Shown one piece after another: positions 13,318 through 64,000 of a stretch of DNA of 64,000 nucleotides. Source of the DNA: Chrysomallon squamiferum (lineage: Eukaryota > Mollusca > Gastropoda > Neomphalida > Peltospiridae); contig CM022669.1 in the NCBI GenBank assembly GCA_012295275.1, positions 3,826,494-3,890,493 of the forward strand. Reading direction: 5' to 3'. The position numbers and the translations under genes are program-made. Under the pieces are notes generated by a model. That model did no database searches and was not told the origin of the DNA. It worked only from the letters and a program-made list of their open reading frames with translations. Each line of letters opens with the position of its first letter. Position 1 is the stretch's first letter.

Positions 13318-13868
13318 GCATAATAGTTTATTATTTTCACTGCTTACTTAGATGCGTAGTTAAAGAGTCTATTATTTCAGCCTTTGTTTAGATACGCACT
13401 AAACTACTTTATTCTTTTACTGCTTGTTCAGATGCGTATTTTATAGTTTATTATTTTGTATGTTTGTTTAGATACATATTTTATCATTTATTATTTTGCA
13501 CTGTTTGTTTAGATACATATTTAATGGTTTATTATTTTTATTTGTTCTTTAGATACTGAGTAAACTATTTTATTATTTTACTGCAAATTTAGATAGTGTT
13601 TTATAGTTTATTATTTTACTGCTTGTTTAGATACGTCTTTTACAATTTATTGTTTTACTCCTTGCATAGAGACCTATTCTCTAGTTTATTATTTTAATTT
13701 GTTGTTTAGATACGTATTCAGTAGGTTATTATTCTTACTGTTTCTTTAGATACGCATTTTATCATTTATTATTTTTGCTGCACGTTAAGATACGTAGCGC
13801 ATTGTTTATTATTTTTATTGTTTAGATACATATTTTATAGGTTATTATTTTTAGTGCATATTTAGAAA
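13318..13868. repeat. Degenerate 39-bp minisatellite
   Basis: About 13 imperfect units resembling TAGTTTATTATTTTACTGCT followed by TGTTTAGATACGTATTTTA. Units vary by several bases and small indels, and weaker traces continue to about 14500. It lies in the convergent intergenic space between genes A and B. Confidence 0.8.
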
Positions 13869-14499
13869 AGTTTTTGTTTAAATGATATTAATTTAAAGAG
13901 GTCGTTACAGCTATTTTCATTTTTTTTCTCTTCTTTTTCTTTGTTAAGAAAACGTTCTCTAGTTCTCTACGTATTTTTTATCAACATTTGTTTAGATACA
14001 ACGATAATTTTAATTATATATGAATGAATATTTTTTAATCTTTTTATTATTATTTCTGTCTAGCTAGATTTGTCAAATATGATTTTGTTTTTATGGATAG
14101 ATTTGTTGTTCAGATATTTTTTTTTTTTTTATTCATGTCATTAAATTGGTTTTTATTATTGTTTCTATGATCAGGTTATTTAGATGGATATATTATTCAT
14201 TCATTTTAAGAGGCTAAATCAGGTGTTTGTGACTATTCGTCATTTTCATTAAGTCTATAGATATATTTACTGATAATTATTTTATTTTACAGGGTTGAAA
14301 ATATTATTACAGTTTTCTTATATTCGATAATTTGTATGATTATTTTATTATCATTATTATTATTATTATTATTTATTTTGACAGATATGTTTTCTATTAT
14401 TATTTAAGTGGACAACTTGTTCCTGCTTACTTTATTTGGACAGATCTGTTAATTCTGTTGTTTTAGTTCATTCGTTGAAGCTGTTGTTTATAACAGTTT

Positions 14500-14982
14500 G
14501 CTGTTTTAGAACTGTAATTTGTTATTTTATTTCAATTTTATTTAAATTTGCTGTTTACCCAGTGCTATGGGAATGCTAATTCAGTTATTTCAGGTTATAC
14601 GTTCCTCGGAAACATGCTTGTACACAGTCAGTTTATAACAGATAAAGTCAATACCTTTGTACGAATGAAGCTATTTTTAGACAAATACTGTCAGCTGCAG
14701 ATATCTCGCTCATTGGATTGTGTCTTTTGTTACCTTTGCAGGATTCAAAGCAATCTTTGAATATTCAAGTCAGAAACTGCTGAATCTGTTAAGATTTTTT
14801 TCTATGTTGTATGATAGGTAATAGCCATGCAGTGAATTTCAAAATGTGTAATAATACGGTTTTTATGATAATTCTGTATAGATAGTATCCATAGATGAGA
14901 TAAAATATTGCTTGAAAAAAGAATTGGCTTGGCGCACAATAAAATATGCATTCCTAATGTATGATACTGTGAATATTCTTTA

Positions 14983-15042
<60 letters not shown>

Positions 15043-15125
15043 CAGAAGAAGAAGAAGAAGAAGAAGTAAATTTTGAAGAAAGATATATAAGAAAACAACA
15101 ACAACAACAAAAAAAATAATAATAT

Positions 15126-15180
<55 letters not shown>

Positions 15181-15428
15181 AAATTAATACATATATCTAC
15201 CAGAGTATTACATGTTGGTGATCTGCAAAGATTTAAATCAGATTGGAAAGGTTTATTTGGCAGAAACAAAAAAGTCGAATTATTTTATTTTCTATCATAA
15301 AATTACACTGACGTTTTTAACTGATAATGGCTTACTATAGTATATGTATCATTTTAACTTTCTACAATTGAATTTTTTTTTTTTTTTTATAGCCTATTAC
15401 GTCGACAGTTGTGTTTTGCGTTTATTTC

Positions 15429-15474
<46 letters not shown>

Positions 15475-16555
15475 TTTTTATTTTTATTATTTTATTTTAT
15501 TTTTGTTTTTGTTTTTAATTTATTTTTTTCTTATCCATCTTTCTTGAAAATTCATTAGCGAAACAATGTTTTATTTCAAAACGTTCATCCGCTGTTTTGA
15601 AGAATCAACAAGGACGTTTCCCACTAACACTGTAGGCTGCTCTGTTGTTCTGACCCTGCATAAAGACAAACCCAGACGACGAGGCTCGTGTGCCCAAGTC
15701 AGACACGGTTTCACTTTCAGCGGATGTAAACAGATTGCAGATTTTGGACTCAGCGACTGATAAATGAATAATGTATAGACGTAACGTGAATAGAGGGTAT
15801 AAACAAGGTTTATATAACCGTAGACTAAAAAAAAAAGTTTTAAGTGCGTCATTAAATGAAATATTTCTTCCTTCCTGCTCTAAGACTTTGTAAAAAAAAA
15901 TAATTAATATTAAAGTGTACTGACATTTGGTTAATCAAATATTACTTTATTCTTTTACTGCATGGACAAAGTAGTGTAAGTAATTTAACTTTCGTTACAT
16001 ATATTATTATTATTATTTTAAATATACTTACATATTTACAAAAATTAAAACAGAAACATCGTAATAACAAACAATATCTGCAGAATAACAGTTTATTACT
16101 CTGAATTTGTAACATTATTATACTTTTATAATTGTTATTATTTTTCTTCTTTTTTTTTCTTCAGTAAATCAAACAAAACCATACTGTAACTAGCTGTGAG
16201 AGATTTTCACGTTCCCTCTTGCAAATTTCTCGGTGTGTATGTGTTTTTGCCTGTGTGTGTGTGTGTGTATGAGTGCGTTTGTTCTTTCGAGTTAATTTTG
16301 TGTGTGTGTGTGTGTGTTTGTGTGCATGTGTGTGTAAAACATCTGTTAAGTATAGAGAATGTATATGTAATATAAATATTTTCATATAACATTCAAACAA
16401 TACCAATTATCACAACATGTTGTCTAACTCACAGTGACGCGTATAAATACTCGTATCTACAAAAATCTTTTTTCTGAGGTAAATGTGCGATAAAAATATC
16501 AAACCGTTTCAAAACAGTCACAGTCAAATAACAAGCAGTCGTTAACCACTCATAT
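14500..16555. other. Intergenic DNA downstream of gene B
   Basis: Contains AAT and AAAT repeats (14982-15180), (ATT)n at 15430-15471, (GT)n tracts at 16215-16335, and a less repetitive island at 15570-15770 open on both strands with no recognised product. Confidence 0.5.
14982..15042. repeat. (AAT)n microsatellite
   Basis: AAT run followed by (GAA)n and further AAT and (AAAT)n tracts to about 15180. Comparable AAT/ATT runs lie at 966-1004, 8272-8350, 8812-8884, 10509-10564, 29152-29209, 35191-35280, 36440-36522, 39118-39184, 39918-39971, 43089-43128, 45021-45067, 49017-49078 and 62621-62666. Confidence 0.9.
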
Positions 16556-17010
16556 TTATATTTCAGTGAATCGTTTAGTCAAGTGTATATTTAAACAATG
16601 CAGTTGTTCACCAGACCTGTGTATATTTAAAATAAACAGCTGTTTATTAGCTTAACTGAAACAGTTATTCACCAGCCGCTTCTCTATTTAAAAGACGCAG
16701 TTTGTTCACCAGCGATTTTTCTATTTAAAAGAAATAGTTGTTCACCATGGGCATCTCTGTTTAGACGAAGCAGATATTCACCAGATGTCTATTTAAAAGA
16801 AAGAGTTGTTCATCAATACTGTCTATTTATATGAAGCAGATGTTCGCCAGAGAAGTGTCTACTTAAACGAAGATGTTCACCAGACGAATGTCTATTTAAA
16901 CGAAACGGGCGTTCACCAGACAAGTGTCTATTTCAACAAAGCCGTTGTTCACAAGACTCATGTCTGTTTACATGAAGGAACTGTTCAGGGTCATTTGTCT
17001 GTTTAAAAAA
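16556..17010. repeat. Degenerate 36-bp minisatellite in the probable gene B 3' UTR
   Basis: About 11-12 units resembling TGTCTATTTAAACGAAGCAG followed by TTGTTCACCAGACAAG. It lies just downstream of the gene B stop codon on the transcribed strand. The best-conserved units are at about 16850-16980. Confidence 0.8.
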
Positions 17011-17029
17011 AAAGAAAGACAGACTCGTA

Positions 17030-30030
<13,001 letters not shown>

Positions 30031-30860
30031 TTTACCATCGCCTTCACGCTACCGCTGTTATTGTTCGTTGCCTCCGCATTCTCCCATTTTCCAGCCAACG
30101 TCTTTCATTGCCAAAACTAATGGTCCCCCTTGTTCGATATGTAACGTGTTGAAGCAAGCGCCGTCTGGTGTTGAAATTAATCGGGCTAAGCGAACTAGCT
30201 GCTACAGTAGTACGTTAATCTTGGCAATATTTGTTCCCTTTCGTGTATTTTTTTTTTTTTTCTTCTCTCTATTTTTTTTTATTAGTTTCTTTCTTCTAGC
30301 GCTGGGTACAGTTGTGTTACAAAAGCCTGAGTAGTGAACTCAGCAAAGATCCCAGAGCGGTGTCGGATTTCTCTCGCAGGCGGCTTAACGTTGGATTTCA
30401 TTGATTGGCGCAAAGCAGTTAAGGTTATTAGAACAGACACAAACATGTACACACGTGTAAACACTAAAGTACATTTACAAGCAAGCACAAAATACGCACC
30501 TATACATAAATTATAAAATGTACACAAATCACTCAAATACACACAAGCGCGCGCGATCGCACACACACACAGAAATAGACTAAATTATTAACAACACAAA
30601 AAAGGAGTAAACAGTCAAGTAAACAATCTGTTCATTCGTAATTACAAAACAGAATCACACTCATTTGCACAAATACAGTCACAAACATTTGAAATATTAT
30701 TTTTTTAAAGCCATTAAAATATTTCTAGAAACATTTTTTTTTTTTTTTTTTTTAGTTTTAAAAGTTTAATAATGAAATAATTTTGTCAGTTTAGACATAA
30801 ATTTAATTATTAGGATAATTTTATTGTTTTAAATTTGTATTACTTATCTAACTTCCTCTG

Positions 30861-30915
<55 letters not shown>

Positions 30916-31161
30916 GTGTGTATAAGTATCTGCGTGGGTGTGTATACCTGTGGTTATAGTTTATCCGCTTTGTTTTTACAGTTCGTTGATTATTTACCGT
31001 TTATTGCGAGCCTCAGTGTTTAGAAAGGATGAATAAATATACAAATAGTTATATAAATAAACATAATAATCAAACACAAATAAACCATGCACGAATATAT
31101 AAACAAACCGTTGTACAAATCAATAAACACTATTAAATAAATAAATAAGTTGTGTACATTA

Positions 31162-31331
31162 CAACAAAAATATAAAGTAAACAATTAAACAAATAATTAA
31201 AACATATATTTTATTGAAAATCTACAATTGTGTTTTATAAATAATCCAACAAAAATATAAAGTAAACAAATAAACAAATAATTAAAACACATATTTTATT
31301 GAAAATCTACACGTGTGTTTTGTAAATAATG
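31162..31331. repeat. 85-bp tandem duplication
   Basis: Two copies, starting at 31162 and 31247, share CAACAAAAATATAAAGTAAA and TTTTATTGAAAATCTACA. It lies in the divergent region between genes B and C. Confidence 0.75.
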
Positions 31332-31439
31332 TCTTTGCTATGTTTTAATAATGATCAATTTGTTTGTACAAAATGGCTCTGCCAGCTGTGACAAAATTGA
31401 TTCAGTATAAAGTCTGCTGCCTTTAATATACAAAACTAA

Positions 31440-31560
31440 TTCCTATTGGCCAGAGCCGTCACTTCAAAATACAACTGCGTTTCTCATTGGTCAGAGATGT
31501 CTCGTCAAAATACAACAAACTTTCTCATTGGTCAGAAACGTGTTTTTCATCGATATACAA
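31440..31560. promoter_or_regulatory. Three 41-bp repeats, each with an inverted CCAAT box
   Basis: ATTGG (complement of CCAAT, the NF-Y core) occurs at 31445, 31486 and 31527, exactly 41 bases apart. It sits within TCTCATTGGTCAGA-like text and is followed by CAAAATACAAC. Position between two divergent genes suggests regulation, but it is 1.4 kb from gene B exon 1 and 4.6 kb from gene C exon 1a, so the role is inferred. Confidence 0.45.
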
Positions 31561-31984
31561 GAGTTCTGCTCGCCAGGCAGACTGTCGCCTGCGTGGAATA
31601 AAGAAGTGAAACCTTTCTAGCTTTGGGTCAATACGATTAACCCCGTCTGCTGTTAGATTTACTACAGAATAATTAAAGATTCAGAAAAGTAGCATTCGGA
31701 TGCAAAACATCTGTCTTATTGAGTTGTCTATTCAATTATCAGATTGTCCAAAAGTTAATGCATTTTTTTTCTATTTTGGTTTTTAGGTTATGTGAATATT
31801 TGTATGTTTGTATATGAATGTATGTGTCTCTGTGTGTATGTTTGTAAGTAACAATGCATTCATTATATATATATATGTAGACTACATGTTAATGGGGTTT
31901 TTTTGTTTTTATTTCTAGTTTGTTGGTTGTGTGGTTTTATAGATGTATATGTATGTGTGTTTATTTAAGTATGCTTGTTTGTGT

Positions 31985-32102
<118 letters not shown>

Positions 32103-32756
32103 TAGTGAAAACTGCCTAAATGATATACCTATTCATTAACGTTAGAAGTCTTAGCTCGTTCTAAAACTAATGAGAAGTATTCCAGATAGAATAATGCATA
32201 TCAGGTTTAGAAGCCACGAAACTGCACAAAATCATCTAGTTATTTTGAAGTGAATGGGAAACAAAACTATTTTAGTTTTTTGTAATTTGAACTCGGGTTA
32301 GATTACTGATATCACTGATCTCACCACTGCACCTTGTCTACATAGATACAGAGTCTAATAACGCTACATGTGGTACAGACCACAAGTAAAAGAAAAAGTG
32401 CTGGGGTCTAAAGAAAGGGATACAATTATGTTTGTTCGTCAACAGATTCTTCATCTACTAAATATGACCTTAAAAGGTGGCTTTTTTATATTATTTTTAT
32501 ATTTATATGTACTATTTAGTTTGACGAAAGTATGATCTGATTAAGATATATTTCAGCTTGAACAGACGACTTTTTTATATTAAAAAAAGTATTAATTTTT
32601 CAAACACACATAAATATATTTGTTTTCAATATAACTCGTACGAATTTGCACACACATGTATAAGGAAACTATCTGACAAAGCAAACTTCATATTTTTATA
32701 TGATATTTTACATTAAAGCTTATTCTAATCAAAAAATTGTAAGGCTCAACTGACAT

Positions 32757-32791
<35 letters not shown>

Positions 32792-33755
32792 CCATCATAA
32801 CTTCTCCTGATATTACGATATTGCAGAAATAAACCTTATGACTCTCGTACGGTAGCACATTAACAAGACTTGTCGAATTACAAAACATTGTCATCCCAGT
32901 CACAAGCGAGAGTTTATTTGTCTCTTCGAATAATGAGTATTGTGCAGAATTGTTGATTAGCACAATAAACAAGCACTTCATCAACTCGCCTGTCCCCTAT
33001 GACCATCATCATAAACACTCGCGTTTTCTTGTCGCAGTTTCGCTTCTTGTCTCGTTCTCGAGCAATGAAGCCAGGCGAGAAATTGCTCGACACGTTGCCG
33101 TCACTCGACTGCTGGTCGCTCGCTGTGTCACTAACGATAATAAAGTATTAGTCTGTGGTGTAAATCTAAGCAGAACTCCGGGGCTGTTTGGGTTTATTCA
33201 CATGGAAATTCTATGCAACGACTGCTTGTCTAATCTTCCTCAGAAAAGCACTGGAATAAAGTGACGAAAAAAAAAAAAAAAAAATAAATAAAGAAATCAG
33301 TTTGGTAGGGATCGACATTAATTTTATACGTGAACAAGATTTTTCTTTCGCATGAAATTTATGTCTCGTGCGAAATAATTATCTCGAGGCGGGACCTTTG
33401 ACGGGTTAAAAATGAAAATGATTTCTCGACGAATGCTGTTATAATTGTGTGCTGTACACGGAAAGAAGAATAATGGTGTGTGGCAGTGTTTGGGTTTTAC
33501 AGAGTTTATTTATTATTGTTAGTAATACGTTCCTTAAATATTTCTTTCTTTACGAGTGCTTACTTTATCTGAGAGAAAAATAAATAAATGAACAGATGGA
33601 TGAATTGCTAAATGAATGAATGAACGAATGAATGAATAAATAAATAATAAAATTATTAAATTAATTAATTCATTTAATTAAGTTATATTAATTACATTAT
33701 TATTGGTATTATTATTAGTAGTAGTAGCAGTAGTGGTAGTAACAGTAATAGTAAC

Positions 33756-33804
<49 letters not shown>

Positions 33805-34114
33805 AAAATATTATCCTATATTGTTAAAATTTATTCTCAAACCTTTCAATTAAGAATTTAATTATAAATCTCTTAATGGTTATAAAATTATTCTAATAAA
33901 TTTGTCTATTTCCCTTTCCTGTCTGTGCTCCACATGTATGTTATCAGCCCCAGTAGAATAGTCGTATTTTAAAAACACTCTATTCTCTCGTATTATCAGC
34001 AGATAAGAAAATGTACAAAAGAAAACTAATAATCATAAATGTTAAAATAAATGAGAAACTGTTGAACTTGTGTTATATAATTCTGTCAGGTACTGAAGTA
34101 TTTATTAAAAAAAA

Positions 34115-34164
<50 letters not shown>

Positions 34165-34689
34165 AAGAAAGTAAAAATTAAAAATTAACAACAAATAAAA
34201 AATTAGAGAGAGAGAGAGTTCTTTGCATTTTAATAATGTTTGACATTAATCAGAAAATTAAATGATATAAGACAGATGAGCTATGACAATATAATTAAGG
34301 TTAATAAAAATGAAAAAAAAATCCACTTTATGACGTTATTAGATAATTCCAAGTAAAAATGAATATTTAAATATAAATTTGGACGCGTATGAAGTAATTT
34401 TGGATTTTCTTTTTCTTCCTTTTTTTTTCTCTTTTCCTTTTCTTCCTTTTTTCCTTTTCTATTTATTTTTTAAAAATTATTTCATTTTTTTTTTTTTTTT
34501 TATGTGGATACACGAATATTAGAAAATTAGAGGTAATATTATTATTATGGTTATTATTATTATTATTGTTATTATTATTATTAGTAGTAGTAGTAGTATA
34601 GTGGTAGTGGTAGCAGGAGTAGTGGTGGTAAAAGAAATAATAGTAGCGGTAGTGATAATGTTGGTAGTTCTAGTTCTAGCGGTACAGAC

Positions 34690-34800
<111 letters not shown>

Positions 34801-35185
34801 TAAATATATAGATTAACAAATATTGTTGCTACATTAATGACATATAACATTACCTATTTGCAAGACAAATTAAAGGAAAAAAGAAAAAGAAAAAGAAATA
34901 AAGAAATAAAAAGTAAAACAACTGAAATTATATTGCATCATTAGTTTCCTAATTAATTTCCATGTTTGACAGAAATAATACAACTTTTATTTCCTTTCTT
35001 AAACCTTAAAAGGAGAATACTTGACTGGCATTGTTTTTTGTTTTGTTTTTTTTGATAGAATATGGCTTTTCTTTCATCTTCTTCTTCTTATTATTATTAT
35101 TATCATTTCTTTCTTTTCTTGCTTATTTTTTTATATTTAAAACCACATGTGAATAGAAAATAAAACAAAAAAGTTACACTTATTA

Positions 35186-35284
<99 letters not shown>

Positions 35285-35369
35285 TCCTTCCTTAGTCTGT
35301 CAGAATTATTTAAAAAGAAATAAAAATCAGAAAAGGACAACAGTGATTGTTAAAACACGCTATTTAGAA

Positions 35370-35758
35370 ATTAACGTCTGTCGTGTTTTCTGGAGTCGAT
35401 TTGAGTCGCAGCGGGAACTCGCGCGCTTCTGTCTTTCTTGTCTTTCACGAAAGAGGCATTTTTACTGATCGATACCCCGGCATTCGGTGAACTTTTCGAA
35501 TTTGGCAATCTGTTCGATCTCGGCTGTATTGAAGCTTTTTCTAGCAGGGACGAAAATGCATCAAAAGCCTTGCTTCAATCTTTTAACTCATCTTACAACT
35601 TTCGGGATCTGGTTACTTTTACAAGGTCTGATCTCCGGCGACTTTCCTTTTTATAAAATGCTGCTAGAGAATGAGTGATGCTCGTTTGTTCGACCCGTGC
35701 ATTCTACACCCATCTATCAGACACACGCCAGACCAGATACGGATTCTGTGTTAAGTCA
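35370..35758. other. Block present only in the left copy of the gene C upstream duplication
   Basis: The left copy reads through about 385 bases between AAACACGCTAT and CTAATAG, where the right copy (39250-39270) joins them directly. The block is less repetitive and richer in GC than its surroundings and contains a 72-codon ORF (35438-35656) that I do not recognise. It could be a deletion in the right copy or an insertion in the left; there are no clear terminal repeats. Confidence 0.7.
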
Positions 35759-36157
35759 TCTAATAGTGGGTAAACTTCGCAAAGAGACGCACATGCAGGC
35801 TTTACTCGAAGCCCATTAAAACACGACTAATCCACGAAATCCGCGAATTTGCGCTTTTTCGTAAGTAAAGGAATTCGAGACGTCTTTCCTTGTCTTTGGA
35901 CAGAGTTCCGCTGTCTGCCATTATATTTGAAATTATGTTCATTATGGATCATATATGCAGTTGACACGATGGCTTCGTGAAATCTTCGTCATCAAAAGTG
36001 ACTTCAATAGTGCAATTATCGTTAATTTAACTTCTGGAAGAGACTGAAGACTTTGAAACGGTTCTGTGAAAAATACACGGATCTTAGTTTGGCTTTCGGA
36101 TCAGCTGTTTCGAAATCGTGTGACGGGTAACGTGTGTATCGGACTGACTAACGTAAT

Positions 36158-60696
<24,539 letters not shown>

Positions 60697-61468
60697 ACTG
60701 GAACCAAGTTCGCCAAACCTTCACTATCACGAACTGAGGGATTGCGTCATAAAACAGCTGACGTCACAAATTAACTTATTCCGCTATAATCATTCGCCTT
60801 CAGAGCCGAACTTAGTTCATGTGTATGCGATGGAATCCGTGAGTTTCTTTTGTAACGCAAAGAAAACAAACACCTAGAAACGTCCATTTTTTTGTTTTGC
60901 AGCGCTGGTGCAAAGACATTAGCCATAACACTGTTAACTCCACATACTACCAATAAGGAAGATTAAAGACTTCAATACCAACGTTTCTTTCAAACTTGCT
61001 GGGCAGTGGTAAACGACAAGACTGTCTGGTCTTTGTAACTAACGGTTCAATGCACTGGCAATGATGCTGTGAGGGTAAAACAAATAAAAATGCTCTGTCC
61101 AAGGTAGACGTGTGTTTTAATAAATCGCTGATTTTATTCATTAACTATTTATTTTCCTTCGTTCCAGTATCAGGGACAAAGAACTAATACAACTGTAGGT
61201 TAGGTTTAACAATAAATTAGTCTTGAAGCATTATAGAATAGTTATGAAAACTACTTTGTTTTAATCATGTTCTTTATAAAAAACAAAACGTGTTACAGGA
61301 TTTTACATATACCAAAGACACATTTTGAATTTATTGGTGTTAATATATTAAAAATGAAATTGTTCTGTATGATTCAACGGAAGAAAATATTCGTATTATT
61401 ACGGTTGTCAGCTTTCTCGGGAATTTTTTTTTTTTTTTTTTTTTTTTCTGTGGGGTTTTATTTGTGTT

Positions 61469-61562
<94 letters not shown>

Positions 61563-61994
61563 TCTTGCGAGTGCGCGTGCGTTGCGTGTTTCTGTGTATT
61601 TTCCGTACTGTATCAAATAAAATAACTATTAAGAAAAATAAAACAGGTTCAGCGGATCAGAAGATCATGAGTGATATAATTTCAGTGTATAAATGAATAT
61701 AACTTATACAGATTTTTGTAATGACTTAAAAATTAAAAAAATTAAAATACATGTCTTGAGAATTTGATAACAAGATTTTTTTCTACTATTTGTCCTAAAC
61801 ACCGCATACTGGTATATATATGTTCTGTGCTTGGTATTACTTTCTATTATTATTATCTTCATAATCTTCATCATCATTATCATGTCATCATCGGTTTTAT
61901 TATTGTTATTGTTATATTATCATCATCATCATCATTATTATTTTTATTATTATTACCATCACAGTCGATGTTCTTATTATTGTTGTTGTTACTG

Positions 61995-62061
<67 letters not shown>

Positions 62062-62622
62062 TGTCGTCTTACAAATGTACCTCCTGTAACATAGAAAGCC
62101 GTCGAAGGAGAATATGTTGTTTATTTTCATTGTCGGTAAAGTGATTAAATAAAGACTCGTTCACGAGTTTTCAAGACGAGTGTGGGCTTTTTCGTGTTTA
62201 TATGTCTGTCTGTCTGTCCTTACTGTTAATAAGCTGCAGTTTTCTTCGAAAATATATTTTCAGTGAACTGCTTTTGTGTACAAGTGAATGAATACACTTA
62301 GAATGTGTGTCTGTGTTGCCTGAGTGCGTATATGCGATTTTTTTCCGAGGTTGTTTTTCATTTGATATTGATTACTTGCTTGAAGAGAAAGAAAAGACAT
62401 TCGCCAATTTTAAAAAAATATTTTAAAAAATACGTTTTCAACGTGACAGTTATATGTATACTGATATTTCAGTCGAATAGCAAATAATAATTATACTATC
62501 ATTCTTTTTCTTACACCATTATTCTTTATTTCATTTCTTTTTTTGAAGCTATTCATGTAGGTAAATCTTCTTATACTTAAATAGTAATAGCTATGATAAT
62601 GATAATGATCATGCTGATCATG

Positions 62623-62666
<44 letters not shown>

Positions 62667-64000
62667 TGTAATAATAATAATAACAAAAACAACAACAGCA
62701 ACAACAGTAAAGCAACTGATGTTCGTAGAGATCGTATAATTATAAGAAATAACAATGAAATCTGACGTATGAAATGTTTGAAAGTAATAGATGGCAGTAC
62801 AAAATGCAATAACAATGCTGTCATGGAATAGCTGAACTCTGTTACCTGGCAACCGGGAAAGAAGGGAACCTCAGACATATATTTGTTATTGTGGTATTTA
62901 AAGAAGGCGCCAAGATAATCCAGATAACCGTTTCTTTGTTAAAACTTTCTCAAAGCCTCCGAAATTTCCTCTGCACTGGAAAGAATGTAGTATTGTTTTC
63001 AAAAAGTTAAAAAAAGAAAATTTGAAGAGAAAAAATAATATATATATAATATATATATAAAAATATATATTAATAATATAATAATAATAATAATAATAAT
63101 AAAGAAGAAAATCGTTCCTATTTGTTACCTATTGAACACATATAACGATTTTTTAGATTATTAAAATTTAATAAATGTATTAGGTTTATCTGTCCATCCA
63201 TTGGTGTTTATTCAGTGCATGTATGTATGCAGGTAGATAGGTAGGTAGGCATGCACCTATGTTTGTTTGAATGTTTGTAGCTATGTATGCATTCTAGGCA
63301 TTTATTTACATAATTATTTTAATTTCCACACATGTGTTTGTTATTTTAGCCTTTTACGTTCTGAACAATAACGCACACTTAATACAGCTTGAGAAGCTCG
63401 TCCAAAGTGCGCTTAAGGTTACAGCGGTGAAATTGCGTTTTGATCAAATCGCTTCTTACCAAAGACGACGCGAGCCAAACGAATTTAGCTGAAGGCGATC
63501 TCGCACTCTTCATCTTCTTATTTTCATTGTACTTGTATCAAGATCGCTTTGAACTCAGAAACCACTGAACTTTGCAGTGATTCGAAAAAAATTAAACCTT
63601 TTTTTTTTTTTTTACACAGAATCATGATTTTATTATTTTTACTGAAATCGGGTTATCTGACTTTTCCCTTTTACTGTCAGCTGCATCCCAGTCGTAAAAT
63701 TAAATGTGAAATGTGTAATATAGTTTTGTTCGTGAATGTATAAGTCGATACCTGGATATAAACTGACAGAGAGACTTACGTACAGTTTATATATAAATAC
63801 TTGTAAAGAAAGACAAAGGCATGCATCCAAACATAAATACACAACTTGTATGTAAGCTCTCACGTATGTACCAAAACACATGCATACACATATATATATA
63901 TATATATATATACTTACAAACATACAATCATAAAAGATGTTTTCATTCATGCATACATACAAGCATACACAAAATATATAATTATATACATATATACTTA
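60697..64000. other. Gene C 3' UTR and downstream DNA
   Basis: Non-repetitive sequence to about 61240 fits a 3' UTR with candidate AATAAA at 61083 and 61211. Beyond it are (CT)n(GT)n, (ATC)n/(ATT)n at 61850-62065, (AAT)n at 62621-62666 and a small GC-richer island at 63380-63510. No further gene was seen. Confidence 0.55.
61472..61562. repeat. (CT)n(GT)n microsatellite
   Basis: CT run to 61546 followed by GT to 61562, preceded by a long T run at 61423-61447. It lies downstream of gene C. Confidence 0.95.

Noticed and set aside
32950-33264. 104-codon ORF upstream of gene C
   Set aside because: No recognisable domain, no leader, and no splice context. It lies in a GC-richer island where chance ORFs are longer.

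Overview
This is eukaryotic, AT-rich, microsatellite-packed DNA, probably from a lophotrochozoan and most likely a mollusc. The call rests on three spliced genes for nicotinic acetylcholine receptor (nAChR)-type Cys-loop channel subunits of molluscan appearance, large introns, very frequent (AAT)n, (CT)n and (CA)n tracts, and decayed transposons. The species cannot be fixed from this sequence. No tRNA, rRNA, CRISPR or bacterial-type feature was seen.

Layout. Gene A (+, 4688-8603) is an alpha-type subunit whose first exon lies outside the window or was not recognised. Gene B (-, 30030-17030) is a complete non-alpha subunit that converges on gene A. Gene C (+, 36158 or 39634 to 60696) is a complete alpha-type subunit, divergent from gene B. 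All three share the same intron positions and phases: after the N-terminal helix (phase 0), after a 45-bp exon (phase 0), inside an Asn codon at the end of a 110-bp exon, and before M4 (phase 0). They are therefore an old tandem family whose members have been inverted relative to one another. Subunits of this family co-assemble as pentamers. An alpha/non-alpha cluster could supply the parts of one heteromeric receptor, but that is inference.

Genes B and C carry internal duplications. In gene C, a block holding the presumed promoter, 5' leader and whole first exon is present twice, about 3.5 kb apart. The two exon copies differ at five bases, all amino-acid changing and all in or at the edge of the signal peptide; the rest of the exon is identical. 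In gene B the 110-bp exon has a second, diverged copy (near 19.5-19.6 kb) that has lost its own splice donor. Immediately downstream is a 102-bp tandem array, each full unit of which contains the missing exon tail plus a good GTAAGT donor.

Between and inside the genes are a CR1/L2/Rex-like non-LTR retrotransposon 3' end (about 9.59-10.57 kb), a long foldback repeat (11.70-12.05 kb), a 321-bp pogo/Tigger-like MITE with TA target duplications (41.36-41.68 kb), several degenerate minisatellites, and long simple repeats. The simple repeats include about 350 bp of (CT)n starting 15 bases after a gene C splice donor. The 6-kb divergent region between genes B and C contains a 41-bp triplicated CCAAT-box motif.
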